Part shown: in pieces, positions 1 to 12,218 of the stretch
Layout of the letters: each line of letters starts with the position of its first letter
Position numbering within the stretch: the first letter of the stretch is position 1
Assembly (NCBI GenBank): GCA_022559985.1
Contig: JAFJTR010000008.1
Span: forward strand, 310,001 to 374,000
Source of the DNA: Parastagonospora avenae f. sp. tritici 18332-5
Lineage: Eukaryota > Ascomycota > Dothideomycetes > Pleosporales > Phaeosphaeriaceae
DNA: 64,000 nt
Direction of reading: 5' to 3'
The notes under the pieces: model-generated
The model's input: the letters and a program-made list of their open reading frames with translations, nothing else
Told to the model about the DNA's origin: nothing
Database searches by the model: none
Translations under genes and position numbers: made by a program

Positions 1-516
1 CCTCTGCCCGATGACATCCCCAAGGTCCAGGAGCTCGGAGCCAGTTCTGCGCCCCTCCTCAGTGCCGCCTACTTCATTGGAGCGCGATGCAAGGACTACA
101 ACGATGACTACATGATGTGCAAGACCGAGTCAGGCGGCCGAGGCGAGCTTGATTGCATGAAGGAGGGTCGCAAAGTCACCAGATGTGCTGCTAGCGTGTA
201 CGAGCACCCGGAAGGCGACATGAGGAAGTAGCGAGGCTGACAAGTATTTCAGTATCAAGGACATTAACGAGAACTGCCTGTCCGAGTTCCGCACCCACTG
301 GCAATGCCTAGAGAACCACAACCAGCAACTCTGGAACTGCCGGTCGGAAGAGAGGAAGTTGAACAAGTGTGTTTTCGAGAAGCTGGTCCGTGCAAATCAC
401 TGTTTTGCGAAGCCTGTTGCTAACATGCGCAGAATCTGGAGAAGAAGATACCCGATACACCCAAGGGCGAGACTCAAGTCCATCTGCGGACGAAAAACAC
501 CTTTGCGACTCACTAA
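1..516 (+). CDS. NADH:ubiquinone oxidoreductase CHCH subunit, NDUFA8 / fungal 20.8 kDa type (5' partial)
   Basis: Accessory subunit of mitochondrial respiratory complex I, on the intermembrane-space side. The 5' end lies outside the window. Exons 1-197, 253-385 and 433-516 join in frame to 137 residues and a TAA. The two introns (55 and 47 nt) end after CTGAC and CTAAC branch-like sites. Four C-x9-C pairs are visible (CKDYNDDYMMC, CMKEGRKVTRC, CLSEFRTHWQC, CRSEERKLNKC), which make the two CHCH domains typical of NDUFA8. CHCH proteins of this kind are normally imported and oxidised by the Mia40 pathway. The C-terminus ends in a short basic stretch (LRTKNTFATH). The match to the family is clear; the missing N-terminus cannot be judged. 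Confidence 0.9.
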
Positions 517-1023
517 ACTCTGTATATATCATGCGCAACAGGAGAATCGAAGGTTACAAATCACGCAAAATGTCGTTGTCATATGTGGGATTCAGCTTGT
601 TTGCATAGTGTGACGCAGCGAACATCATGCCGCTATGACACTTACGAGAAGCAGGTGACCCAGATCCGACGGTGGTAGCATTAACATAACCTCGCTGGCT
701 CCCTGCGTGATAGCAGACGTCGTGCTTCCGCGCCGCCCCCTTCTCTTCTGTATGTTGGTCGGTAGTGGCGTGAAGCCGTGTACATTCGCACGCGCGTGGG
801 CTAGACCTTCACTACCTACAGGTTCACTCTCGCCGCTCGCTTCAAGCACACATGTCACGCTCCATATGTTCAATATTTCCGTCGTCAGAACTTCCCTCTC
901 TTCAGCTCTTCTGCGCTGTCGCACTCCTGCTTTGACATTCTGACACGCTCTTCCAGGCATCTACATACAGCACGAATTAGCAGCAAATCAGTCACCCATC
1001 GACTACTCTACTCCACATCAAGC
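517..1023. other. intergenic, no gene seen
   Basis: Stretch between the complex I subunit gene and the next predicted gene. It contains open frames on both strands (625-960 minus, 707-943 plus) with no recognisable protein character. It presumably holds the 3' UTR of the upstream gene and the promoter of the downstream one. Confidence 0.5.
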
Positions 1024-1963
1024 ATGACTAGCGACACCAGGATGGACAGTGCCATACTGCCAGAAAACCCTTTCAGTGACGTGTATGTTGTGGATGTCGA
1101 CAGCGAGCTGGAAGATGCACCCGGTGTCACGGCAAAGCCGCGCGAGATAGTCGTCCCGGCCAGATACACCGGCCCCGTTCCCATACTCGAGCCACTCCCC
1201 CATCTCACAGTCTGGAGTCCTCAGAGCAGCGTCTCCTCCTCAAGCACTACGTTTTCGCCCACTGAGCTTTCATTCACCGGCCTTATCCTTTGGAATAATG
1301 CAGACCTCAGTACGTCGCTCAGACGCCTGCATATCGTCAAACTAACACCACCGCAGTGTACCTCCTAAGCTGCCTCCTCCCAGACCTCCTCCTAAACTCC
1401 CAACTTGTCTTCTCACCACCCCATCACCAATCCACTTGCGCCTCTACACAAAACTCCCCAGCATCGACACACCACCCGAAGCCTTCTCGAAACACGCACC
1501 CATCGGCACCGGACGCCCACAATTCCTCCTGCTCATCACAGAGGCCGAGGGATGTCAGACCGTGGAATATGCACGTGTGTGTCCGGCGAAGAACATTCTG
1601 TCAAACGATGGGTTAGTAGGATACATGCTTGACAAATATAACGTCTTGACTGCGCTATATGGCAGCTCGACGGCTACACTGCTGTCTCTGCAGCGCGGCA
1701 TGATTGAGATGCTAGGCGTGTCGGAGTCAGAGTGGGTGGGGCGGTTTGGGCAGTTGGGTGGGAACGTGGACGGGGAGTGTGGGTTGGAGGCAAGAGTGGA
1801 TATGTTTTTGCTGGACGTGGGGATGAGGGAGACGGAGGAATGGGTGGAGGTGCTTGAGACGGCGATGGAGATGGGGGAGAGGGAGAGAAAGGTGTGGATG
1901 GACGTGTGTGCAGATGCGGCGGGATTCTTGGGGAGGTGCATGGAGGAGATGTGGGAGGGGTGA
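1024..1963 (+). CDS. unknown protein, two exons
   Basis: I do not recognise this protein. Exon 1 runs from ATG 1024 and encodes a Ser/Thr/Pro-rich N-terminus (NPFSDVYVVDVDSELED, then YTGPVPILEPLPHL). Exon 2 encodes a Pro-rich linker (VPPKLPPPRPPPKLP) and a helical, acidic C-terminal half ending at TGA 1961-1963. A GTACGT donor at 1310 would put exon 2 in the wrong frame. A donor at 1314 (GTCGCT) with acceptor AG 1355-1356 keeps the frame and gives 298 residues. The splice choice is therefore inferred from frame, not from the best donor. A second missed intron is possible. Confidence 0.5.
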
Positions 1964-2080
1964 TGGGTTGTGGGGTGTTGAGTATTGGTGTCGCGATTTG
2001 ACGCTGGGTATTCTTCTCGGCAGCGATATCTTACACTGGTCATACAGCCGTGTGCTCATAATTCATGTCTTCGTGCTTTC

Positions 2081-3229
2081 TTATCCTCTCCTCCCACCCC
2101 TCGCAGCACCCAAGAACCGATCTCGTAAACTTCCCCTCTGTGCAGCAGCGGCCGGCGAACTCCTCAAAAAGGAGCTCCCTTCCATAATAGAACTGCTCCC
2201 ATCCATCCCAAAGCTACTCCTTCCATTGCCCAGATCAACACCAAGATCAATCCCCCTCACAGCCCCCATCGAAGGCCCAGCAGGCTGCGCACCCGAAAAC
2301 CCACTCGGTAGCCCCGAGCTCCTCCTACCGCTCGTCCTCCTACTCATGCCGCTCACCCTTCGACTCCGCCGGCTCCGCGCTGAGCTAAGACCCTGTACGC
2401 GCCCCGTATCGTCCTCATCGCTATCATCCTCCAGCTCCGAATCCGTATGTTCATACTCGCCCGCCTCAGGTACATCGTCGTCCAAATCGCGCTCATCCTG
2501 CAGTACACCCGCCATTTCCGCCTCTTCCATCTCGAGCATATGACTGACCTCGGCCTCCAGCATGCTGCCCTCAATAAACGAGTCCTCATTGAACGGCACA
2601 GTAGTATCGTTCTCCTCCTCGCTATCACTCGGCTCTTCTTCAGAGCTCGATGCATCGCTAGCCTCCGCTTCCGGCACTTCGTCGTCAAGATCGCGCTGCT
2701 CTTCGTCATCCTCGCCCATTTCCTCGCCCTCCTCACGCGCCTCGGCGTTAGCGGCGTCTTGTTGCGCAGCGGCAAGATCCATCATGACTTGTTCGCGGCG
2801 CTGCATCATTTCCTGCTCTTCTTTTTCGAGCTGCTCGTCTTGCGTGGCTTGGAGCGTCTTCTGGACGCCAGGGGGTCGGATCCAGCCGGCGCCGAAGCGG
2901 CGGACGTTTAGTTTGCGCTGTTCGATTGTGTTTTCATCCTGCATGAGGGAGGCGAGGAGGGCGGAGGTGGAGGAGCGGGCATGGTGTTGGTGGTGGGGCT
3001 GGCCGTGGTGGGATGTTGGGCGGCGTTGAGAGGCGGGGTTTGGAGGTGAGGTTGAGGAGTCGTCGATGTGAGTTGTATGGGGAATGCGGTGTGAGGGCCA
3101 GAGAGAGGCGTCCTGGTGGTTGTTAGAGATGTGAGTTCCTGCGCTTGAACAATTTCAAGACGAGTATTTGTTTGTTTACTAGTCGATTGAAGTGAGATTG
3201 GGTAGACATACTGCACGCGGCGGAATCAT
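2081..3229 (-). CDS. APC15: anaphase-promoting complex subunit Apc15 (Mnd2-like)
   Basis: Subunit of the nuclear APC/C ubiquitin ligase; in other species Apc15/Mnd2 controls turnover of the mitotic checkpoint complex and of Cdc20. The gene has a tiny first exon (3229-3212, ATG plus five codons), a 99-nt intron (GTATGT donor, CTAAC branch, acceptor at 3113), and a long exon 3112-2081. The protein is 349 residues. Family marks are the ASLWPS motif just after the splice, the block LNVRRFGAGWIRPPGV, a coiled glutamate/glutamine-rich helix, and long acidic DSEEE/DDD stretches. The C-terminus is Ser/Arg/Gly-rich (SRRSRRVSGMSRRTSGRR). The start was chosen because it restores the N-terminal family motif in frame. 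Confidence 0.82.
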
Positions 3230-4525
3230 TGGTAGCGAAAACATGCTGGAATAGTGTTGCCCTCCGCACTATGTCTGAAAGTTTGGTGACTTGCGAGTTC
3301 TACAAGCAACGTGATGGTAGACGCGAAGCTGTGATCCCATAGCGCGCCTCGGCTGGTCCAGAAGTGGTAACGCGCGCTTGTACCCTGTCGATCATCTCCT
3401 CGCTTAGCAGCATCACTTGACTTCAGATGCTCACCAGGCAGCGGCAAAATTCGTGCCCGCTCTGCACCTACAGCATGAGCTGATAGTAGTCAGACGTAAA
3501 CTTATTGCAAGCTCCTAGAAGAGGAGCCTAGATGTACTTGAGACTCTAAGATACTCTGCCTAATTCTATTAGAAATCCTTGAACAATATACAGGATACCT
3601 TTTTACCTCTTCTTGTTAGACAATGTGTCCACAAATTTTGCCCGCGCCTGGTGTGCTGAGGCGATACTCTTCAGACAGCACCAGGCTACTGGCGACAATG
3701 AGATGGCTACCAAAGCTATGTCAGTCTGATGTGGATGTCGACAAACGGGACCAAGATCGATATCCATCATTCTCTGAGTCGCTACCAACACAGGCCAAAG
3801 AGGGAAATGCGACAGATCCGTAACGGACGATTGGAATAGACCTCTGGGACAGCCATGGCAGTAGGCGTGATGCTCGCCATCGCCATCGCCCTTACACGGC
3901 ATCTGTAGCATGTCGCGTCCCTGACGCATTTCGAGACGGGACGAGCATGACCTGCGGTACCGGCCGCCGTCAAGGCCGAGCGATTCTCCTTCATCCACGG
4001 CACTGGAAGCGATACACTTGGTGCGGCCGTCATCGTGTTCTTGCAGACTATCAGGATCTAGCGCAGTCGGTAGAAGCGGTCAAAGTGGTGTTCGTGCTGC
4101 TGACGCTGATTTCTACGACGCGTTCCCGGCGTAGCTCCATTTCATTGGTCTAGCTGCCTTGCCATATCTAATTTTACTTACACAGTGACCTATTAAGTAA
4201 CGACGTTCTTAGTTTTGTAACATCGAACGGTACGTCTTAAAATGTCTCTCCTTACTGGCATAATTGAAGTCAAACTTTGCTTGCATGCGATTGCTGAGCC
4301 CGAGTAGGAGGCTAGACAAAGAACGCCACGACCCCTCTGAGGTTCCGTCGGGGATATACAGTATTTTATCAATTTCTAGGAGTTCGGACGTGTGCGTTGC
4401 TGGCTTTTGGCTAGCTACTGGTCGCTCCCGCCCGTGGCCTTCCTCTTCGCTCTCATAATCCAGGTCGACGACTTCGTGCTTTGTTGTGGTGCTGGTACTG
4501 GAGCAGAACGAGGCAAATCATTTAC
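3230..4525. other. gene-poor stretch
   Basis: No convincing gene. The longest frame (3603-3998, minus, 131 codons) is cysteine-rich in places but resembles no family I know, and neighbouring frames are similarly open. The stretch is followed by a decayed ubiquitin-ligase gene and may itself contain eroded sequence. Confidence 0.4.
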
Positions 4526-5090
4526 CTAAGCGTGTGCATGGTTGAGCGCAGCCATGAATGCAGCATTCGGTGCTAAGGAGGGCCCAGTGTTGGCCCTTGG
4601 GGCTGGTGCGGGTGTAGGCGCAGCTTGAGCGACACCAGGCTGAGGAGCGTTGATGATGTTTCGCTCATCCCAGAGCGGACAGTTGCAAGTCTTCCACTTA
4701 ACCACGCAGCACGCTCCTTAGTTTGTGAAGGACCGGTCTCGAGTCTGCCTTGATGAGGCGTATGGATACTGCCGAGACGAGGTGCTTTTTGCTAAACATA
4801 AGTAGCAAAATTCGTGGCGACAGCGGCAACTGTTGGTGATGCCATGACATGGTAGCACCCGCTTTTCTCAACCATCTCCTGGTTATTCGGGCAGATCTAC
4901 CAACGCTTCTGCTTCGCAAAGCTCGAGAGATGCTTAACATCTTTGTCCTTTAAACAGGGGCTATCATGCTGCTTGCCTTTGCATGTAGTACACGACTTGT
5001 CTTTGCAGTGCGCACAGGTACCTAGCCTCGATGTTCGCGGGTTGAATATATTTCGAGCATTTGCTGCAGTGAGTTCGATTGTCCGCTTCT
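4526..5090 (-). pseudogene. decayed RBR-type (RING-IBR-RING) E3 ubiquitin ligase fragment
   Basis: On the minus strand, three frames together spell the C-terminal half of a fungal RBR ligase. An IBR-like zinc module is recognisable (CSKCSKYIQPANIEARYL, then CAHCKDKSCTTCKGKQHDSPC after a one-base frame change), followed by FAKQKRW, a TAG stop, and CPNNQEMVEKSGC. A RING2-like segment comes next in another frame (CRCRHEFCYLC ... WKTCNCPLWDERNIIN), then a Pro/Ala tail ending at TAG 4528-4526. At least two frame changes and two in-frame stops (TAG, TAA) interrupt it. The TAG lies where W-Q-x-C would be expected, so it could be a C-to-T change of CAG. The RING1 half upstream (beyond 5090) is not recognisable. 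Part of the disruption might be introns, but no clean splice sites restore one frame. Confidence 0.7.
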
Positions 5091-6180
5091 GCTGTTGTAG
5101 ACAGTCTTCCTACCACCCGACGCCCTCAACGCGTCGTCAAAGCAATTGACCGCCTGCTTCAGGATCTCGGCGCATTCCACGCCTACGACCCGTTTGGCCC
5201 GGCGGTGGTAGCCGGAGCCTCGAGAGAGGCTCGTAGGAGGTAGAGGACGCTGCGAGCAAGGAAGAGCAGAGAGAGCGACGTGCTGGCGCAGGAGGCCTCC
5301 CAGAGGTCTTTTAGCACGCGTGTGGCTTCTTGTATTCTTGATGATTTACCCACAGAAACAGAATTGCCGTTGCGCGTACTTGAGCAAAGTCACCTAAAAG
5401 TCTGTTGTACGCTTTAACACTATGGTACCATAGGTAGTCTTGCTGCCTGTAATGTGTTCGGCGAAGCGCGTCCTGAGCTCTGAGCGAACATTAGATTAGA
5501 GTCCTTAGATACTCCTGTAATTCGTGCTGCTATCTTAATTCGGCAAGCTGAGCATGAATGGTAGATATCGCATCTAATCCTCATTCGCGACGGGTAGCGC
5601 TAAGTCCTCTTCTGCACTTCTCTCTGTCTCTTCAAGCTTCATCCACAAGGTTTATGAATCCTCCGTGTACGCGTCTTTGATTCTGATGTTAGGGTAAACT
5701 GGCGCAGTAATTCGTGGCCACGCATAAAGCGCGTAAAAGCATACTTGACTTCACACGCGCATGTTGCACGCTGCTGGTCCACTCCTACAATTCCCTAGCC
5801 AAGAAGATCTGGACACCCGGCGGGCGAGCACCGCAACACATCATGAGAGCGTGAGCGCCGCTATTGCGCCAGTAACAAAGATTGCTGATCTTGAAGCATA
5901 GGCAAGCTGCTGATACCATGCATCTCATTATTCAGTGACGCGTGGTAGAAGCATGTTGTCTAGAAGGAAAGTGATTTCGAAATCTAATTATGCTTGCTTT
6001 ACATACTAGTACAGCATGGCAAGCGTCGACTTCGATGACCCCTCTCCCAGTCACTCTCTTAATCTCATCAAACCTCCCGCTCCTCACAAACCACCCAAAC
6101 ACCCTGCTTCCTCATTCACCCGCTCAAATCTCCTACATCGGACCGTCCACCAAACCCCAACCCCCAGACAACTACTCAAA
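5091..6180. other. gene-poor stretch, possible remains of the RBR gene 5' part
   Basis: The minus-strand frame carrying the first zinc module stays mostly open toward about 5320, with three stops and no recognisable RING1. Beyond that no coding or RNA feature could be supported. Confidence 0.35.
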
Positions 6181-6698
6181 GTCTACACAAGAAATTTGAC
6201 AGCGCGAAAAACCATGCATCTCCCTGCCTGTCTCGACAGAAGCAAAAACCTAATGGTTGCGACAAGGATATACGAGTCAAAAGAAGGTTTCGCACTCAAA
6301 GGCCCGACTCGAGTCAGGTGCTGGACGACGAGGTTCGCTTGTTGACAGCGAGAGATACGGTGTACGGTAAGAAGACCGCGTTTGTTTGTTTTGCGTATGT
6401 CCGGTCAGATCTGCATCTAGATGCTGTCGAAAGGAAGTATGGGGTGATCGTAATTATTGGTCATATCATGGATCTGCAAGTCCCTTCGTATTGAGGTATA
6501 CGCCCTGCAGCGCAAAATTCTGTCCCAGCAGCAAAACATCGTACGTTTCTGTTTCGGAACCAGACCGTTGTGGTGGGTTTGTCTTGACCAAGTCCAGCCA
6601 TGGTCTTAATTGAGGCTCAAACTATGATAAATCGAGGCCGGATCTTAGTGGGCTTCGTGTACTGTAATGTCAGGGATGATCCTTTTTGCGCTCCACTG
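6181..6698 (+). pseudogene. possible decayed ORF of unknown function
   Basis: One plus-strand frame reads through about 170 codons with only two TGA stops before a final TAG near 6698. It contains protein-like text, for example DSSQVLDDEVRLLTARDTV, KKTAFVCFAYVRSDLHLDAV and KYGVIVIIGHIMDLQVPSY. A neighbouring frame just upstream (5990-6199) has a Pro/Ser-rich reading that could be its N-terminal continuation. Both internal stops are TGA, which could come from CGA by C-to-T change. I recognise no family. It may be chance openness, so confidence is low. Confidence 0.3.
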
Positions 6699-9600
6699 TG
6701 CTAGAGTTTCTCGGTCTTGGCAGATCGATGCTAATGACTACAAGATATTAGTTCTTGTATGGTGTTAGTACGCTGGGGCATATGGGTGCGGTGTTGATGT
6801 TACATCAGCAAGGTCTTCTCCAGCGAGTAAGTAGGGAAGAAGGTGGTCAGTCGATCAGTAAAGTCCCTGCATGGCGTTTTTGATCGAAGATCGCGCAGGC
6901 TTTGCATCATTATGCCGAATATACCTGTACATCCCGAGACCAGCTTTATCCCCGCACCCGATCAAGGCATCTTACACGTCAGCTCAGCTCGCGACAAAAA
7001 AACCCTTAGTTCTGCCGCGACTCCACCTCTCAAGTTGTGTTAGATTCAGCAAACCATCCGATTCCCCATCGGCGGCCTCCGCATGCCCAAATCACAATGC
7101 CCATGACCCACATCCCATAATAACAATCTCCGTTATTATGCTGCCGACAACGGCAACGCCAGCGTCCCGACCCCGAGCATCCATCAGCGATTCAGGGAGG
7201 CGCATCCGCGGGTCTTTGTCTTGGCAGAAAAGCTTGAATCTGAATGTTCTAACGGCTGGGAGATTAGCCGCAACGCCGTCGCGATTCGAGATTTTCGATG
7301 TGGCGTCGCGGCTGAGTCGAATACGGCATTCCGAGGCGAATTGCTGACAGGGTAATGTGTTACGCGGTCCGCGGGATTGCGTCTGGCATCGAGACGAAGG
7401 ACGCGGACGGATGTCGGGTGGCGGAAGGAATTGCCCACTTTGCGGGTCGGAAGGATGGTTGATATTGGCAGGGTAAAGGTGCAATTGTAAGAGTGAGAGA
7501 AGAACGTCCTTGGGAGGTATCGCTCTTAGTATCCATGCATATTTGAAAGAGCTCGAGCAATATCGTTGCGTGTAGCCCTCACTTAGCGTATCAATGATAT
7601 CGATGAACGATAGGATCGAACTCCGTAACAATATAATAAGAAAGTCCTACTCGTAGACAGTGTAGCTAGAGTGATCGACGTAACGTTGTACGCTGGTGTC
7701 CAACAGTTGACATGTTATGATCCGCAAGTCTCGACCTCGAAAACGTAAGAGGCGCAGTCTAAATGGAGATACCAAGGAGCGCGTGCACATTACACGATAA
7801 CGACAAGATACAGGCAGCTGTTCATGAAACGAGGGGCCGAAAGTACACAGGTACCGGAAATCTGTCTCCATACTCACAATCGAAGCACTCTTATCTGCTT
7901 CCTTCTGCGGGGTGTTGAGTTCGTATCATGCAGTTGGGCAAGCGCAATATTGAAAGAACAAGTCTGCAAGAGGCGAAGTGCAGCGCTATGGTGATTCGCA
8001 GGGGAAAGCGATTATCGACAAGGATATGCGCAGACGCAGGTTGGGTTTGGCAAGGTGAGGGGTTTGTGTGGTGGTGGTGTCGTAACACGGAGGTCCATTG
8101 GACTGCATGCAACTTTAGCGAGGTATTGCGAATACAGTGTGCATAAAACGATTTTGGCGATGATAGAGCGGTGATCTCCGCGATCATATTGGCGCAATGG
8201 CCTTGCCGGTGTTGGACTCGGTCAGGAATTGCCATCCATATTCGCCAACCATCTGTCAGATGACGACGCCAAGAGTGTACCGCAATATCGGGATAGTGGC
8301 GTGTTAGGAACAGTGATACTGCAGGCTGTCAACTACGAAAAAGACGACTAGGGTTCATCCATTGCACTCAAAGCCGAGCAATATTACGTGTACCTTGCGG
8401 CTCTCAGTTAGACAAGCTAATGTTGCAACCTTGCCGTTTCAACTGCACTTGATAGTCTGTAGTACGCCAATAATTAGATGAAGTTGGAGCAGAACGACTG
8501 CATAATGGCTGCTTGCAGCTCGGGTGTCGGCTAGAGAAATGCAGCAATAGCGTGCACGAGCGGCACGATGCAGCGGGCTGTTTAAACCCTGAGCATATGA
8601 TGCAAGTCATCAATCGAGAAGCTCAACGATTCTGCGTGAGACGTTCTTTCCAGATCAGTAAGAAGCCTTGGGACCAGCTTCAAGTGGAGAACGTTCACCG
8701 TTCAGGTCTGCGCGAACTCTGGCGCTATCAAAGAATCAGGTCTCCCGAGTCTTGTTTTGTGACCATCTGTTTCCGGCTTCCTGAATTCACTTTCCCCGGC
8801 TCCTGCTGCCAGTTCGCATTGAAGTGGAGTGAGTCTGCTTGAGCCATACCTAGGTTGGTAGCAGTCCAAGCATCGTAAGCTGCATGACATGCCAGGCGAA
8901 GTACTTTCATTTCGCCTGGTCCTAGTCGGGCCGAGTAGGTAACAACGACCATAACACCTGGAATTGATGCAAGGAGTCGATGAACGCATCGTGAAGGTTT
9001 TGTAGATTCAATAAGCCTCACCGCGTCGGATTTGTCTACCGAGCAGGATCCTTACGATGCCGGATGTTGTCCGTACAAACTCAATTCCAATCCCGTGATG
9101 GTGTATACACACTTCGCGGCAAGGTGCATCTCGTACCGTAGAGCTACTTTATAGTATGCTGCAGTGCAGCGTAAACCCTCGTGCTCGAGTTCACGGCATG
9201 CTAGCGTTTCGATGGTAAGTATGTCAGAAGGCGACTGGCACCTGTCTGGGGCGTGGCACCTATGCTCTCACCCGCTGCCAACTTGTACAGGGACATAGTG
9301 GCCATTGGCATGTTGTGATCACAAATGGAGCCTTTTGTCCCACGGCTTACTGTTACACGAGGGAAAATCTTCTCGAGGTTCATCGCTGGCATCAGAGCCC
9401 GTGTATACCTCTGAATCGTTAGATGATTGCCTATACCGAGTTTTATGATATGCTTCGAGAAAGTTCATTGGAATAAGACGTAGTATGGCGTTCGCAAGTA
9501 TGAACCGGACCACGGACATTATTCCTCGACAACAAGCATTGCACCGATAGCCTCGCGGAATGGACATACAGTAGTGAACATGCGGCAGTGGATCCACTTC

Positions 9601-12218
9601 AGCAATCCGTCTTCTTTTGGTAAAGTTAGCAATACGATCAAGATGTGTAGAACCGTGTTAGAGGCCGCTATACTACTGCAGGTTCTCACCTACGACGGAA
9701 ACCGATCAGGGTGCCTAGAGCAATGCACGGGGACTTGCTGTTATAATCGAAGCGTGGTGATACTGTGTAAAGCTTCGGGATATCAGATACCCCGGTCGCC
9801 TTTCCGTCGTAGTTGGCAACCTGCAGTAGACTTGTCCCGCTTTATCTTATCGCTAGAGCCCGCATATATATGCAGTATGCGGGGACAGCGCGAACTACTG
9901 AGTCTTTCATGCCTGCTCCGATAAGGCTTATCATGCAAATGATATGAGTACGCGCGTCTCGACCTTCATATGCCCCGTGAAACATCGCCAGCTCTAAGCG
10001 TGAACAATGATGAAGCGCTGCCTGTGTTGGAAGTGAAGTTCACGAAATGCTGTGTAGATCGCTGTAAGACCTCGACACGGCCCACTGAACACGTTCCAAG
10101 GTCCATAAATCTGAGGGGAAGTTGATCAAGGGTCCTCTGACCCACAATCCATGTGTTCCTGGACCCTATAGTAATTCATGAGAGATTGGATGCGCAACAG
10201 ACGCAGACCACAAATTGCTAGAGGCGTTCTCCCATCTAGATACGATGCGTTTCATCGGGCGGCGATGATCGGTTGCGATGGCAGCATCCTGGGAGAAATG
10301 TGTGGTTCATGAAATGTGCGGTCGATAGCCTCATGGCCAAGCTCTGGCAGGGGACGACTACAGCAAGGCGAGGCTGAACGTCCGAATACAGCTTGCCAGC
10401 CATGGGGGAGCCGACAAACAGCCAATCGCCTCGTTTCTGCAAGCGGATGCGAACGGCCGTGGGGGGCATCGTTGCAAGGCCGCTCTCGCTCTGTGAGTCG
10501 TTGCATTCCGAAAAACCTAGCGATGGTGCGTAGCTATCGCCACTGGAGGCGGGGGCTAGCGGATGCATTCTGGGTACTTGTCTCTTTTGTGCAATTGAGT
10601 AACCGGAGGGTCGTCATGGGGCTGATGGCAACAGCAGTTCCTCTTACGCAGGAGATTGCGAGCTGTGGACACATCCAGAGGCGCCCCTTGGTGCAGAGAT
10701 TTCTCAGGCCGACAGGCATCAGACGGAAAGAGGGTGCATTAGAGGCCTGTAGTGCAGGTGAGCAGGGACAGTGAGCCTGCTGTTCGCTTTGGAGAGGGGG
10801 CGGCGCAACTGGCCGGGCCCCTCTGGCACACTCAGCCCTGCGAAGCAATGGGATAGCGGCCAACTGGTTGCTCGAGTAGTGTTGGACCATTCGAGGCCTC
10901 TGGAGACGCGCCCAGGTGGTAAAGGCGCGGCGCTTTCGGTTTGCCGGAATCTAGTCCGCGCGCTGCTAGCTTCAACGCTGGCGTGTGGGAGCATGCCACG
11001 GCGCAGCAGAGCAGAGCTCATCGTGCAGGATGATTCGCAACGATACGCTGCAGGCCCCCCTGGGACGCGGTGCATCGTTCTAAGGTGTAGATGAACAGAA
11101 CGGCGCTGGTTGCACGACAGCAAGCCGAGTCTTTCCGCCTGCGCCTGTCAGGATGCAGCGAGGGGCAGGGCGATAAAAGGCCAGCGACCAGGGCTGGCAG
11201 AATCTGCAGCTAACCGGAGGCGGCTCGTGCGTTGCGACGGTGTCGATGTTCAGGTACATCTCCCGCAGGTGGGTGAAGCGAGGAATTCGAGGGCGCTGCA
11301 TGCATTATTGCTGCTGCGAAGGGCAGGCCTGCTGGCTTCGGTGCGGTTGCGAGGCCAATATGGGCGAGCGTCGTATGGTCGCGGAGACCGCCATGGGGCC
11401 GGCCAGCGGCAGGTTAAGCCGAGAACCCCCCAGAAGCGTCCCCAGACGAGCCAAAAGGATCTGTACACAGTACACGGCGCGCGCTCCATGCCTTGGTGTC
11501 GTCGTAGCCCGGCCGCAGGGGTCGGCTTGGCGGATTGACGTTGCTTAGAAGGCGGCGAACAGACGCGGATGCCTCAGTGCTGGGTGGGGTGGCCCGTTAG
11601 CAAGTGAATAACAGCCCGGGCGCGCTCGCCAGACAACCTTTCTTACCTGATATTCACCTCCGGGAACCCACCTTTTCCCCTCCGCACCCCGCCCCATTGC
11701 CCTCGCCGCACAATCAGCAGAGCAGCACGCAGCCAGCATTTCACAGCCCGCAGCCCGCAGCACACAGCTCCCAGGACCCAGCAGTTCTTCTCACTGTCGC
11801 TGTCCTCGCCGCCGGCTCGAGTGCTCCCATCGCCTCCCCTGAGACAGCCCCGCCCGCCGAACCTGGATGTCCAGCTAGGCCCTTTTGCGCACCATTGGAC
11901 AAGCCGTCTTCCGCGCCAGCAGCACCTCGAGCATCGTCGCAGGCGCCCTGCACAGCATACTATTGCACTCGCACCATTTTCCTGCACCAGCTCGCTCTCA
12001 CCCTCCCCGCCAGCACACCGTCGCGCCCGCCCTCTTGACCTTAAAAGTCCCCGCGGCTCGCTCTTTCCTCGCGGCGGTGCATCCACGTGCATCCTCGCTT
12101 CGCAGCCCGACTTCTTACGACACTCGTTTACGCAGACCAAAGCTAGCCGGCTCCACCATACATAGTAGATATATGCCCGCCGCGCCATTATTGCTAACCC
12201 ACCACTGCGCATCCCACC
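6699..12218. other. 5.5-kb stretch without a supportable gene
   Basis: Only short, unrelated frames occur here. The longest is 7092-7631 on the minus strand (179 codons), with no family features. From about 10230 the base composition becomes GC-rich and frames lengthen on both strands without coherent protein character. The last 600 bases (about 11600-12218) are C/A-rich pyrimidine-type sequence and probably the promoter and 5' leader of the transcription factor gene that follows. Confidence 0.45.

Noticed and set aside
1310..1356. GTACGT donor at 1310 for the unknown gene's intron
   Set aside because: It is the best donor by sequence but puts exon 2 in a frame that loses the long C-terminal reading. 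Donor 1314 keeps it.
3603..4033. Cysteine-rich minus-strand frames near 3.6-4.0 kb
   Set aside because: Two overlapping frames each show scattered cysteines, but neither has a recognisable spacing, signal peptide or zinc-finger pattern.
7092..7631. 179-codon minus-strand frame
   Set aside because: Two other frames of the same DNA are equally open and no domain or splice pattern supports a gene.
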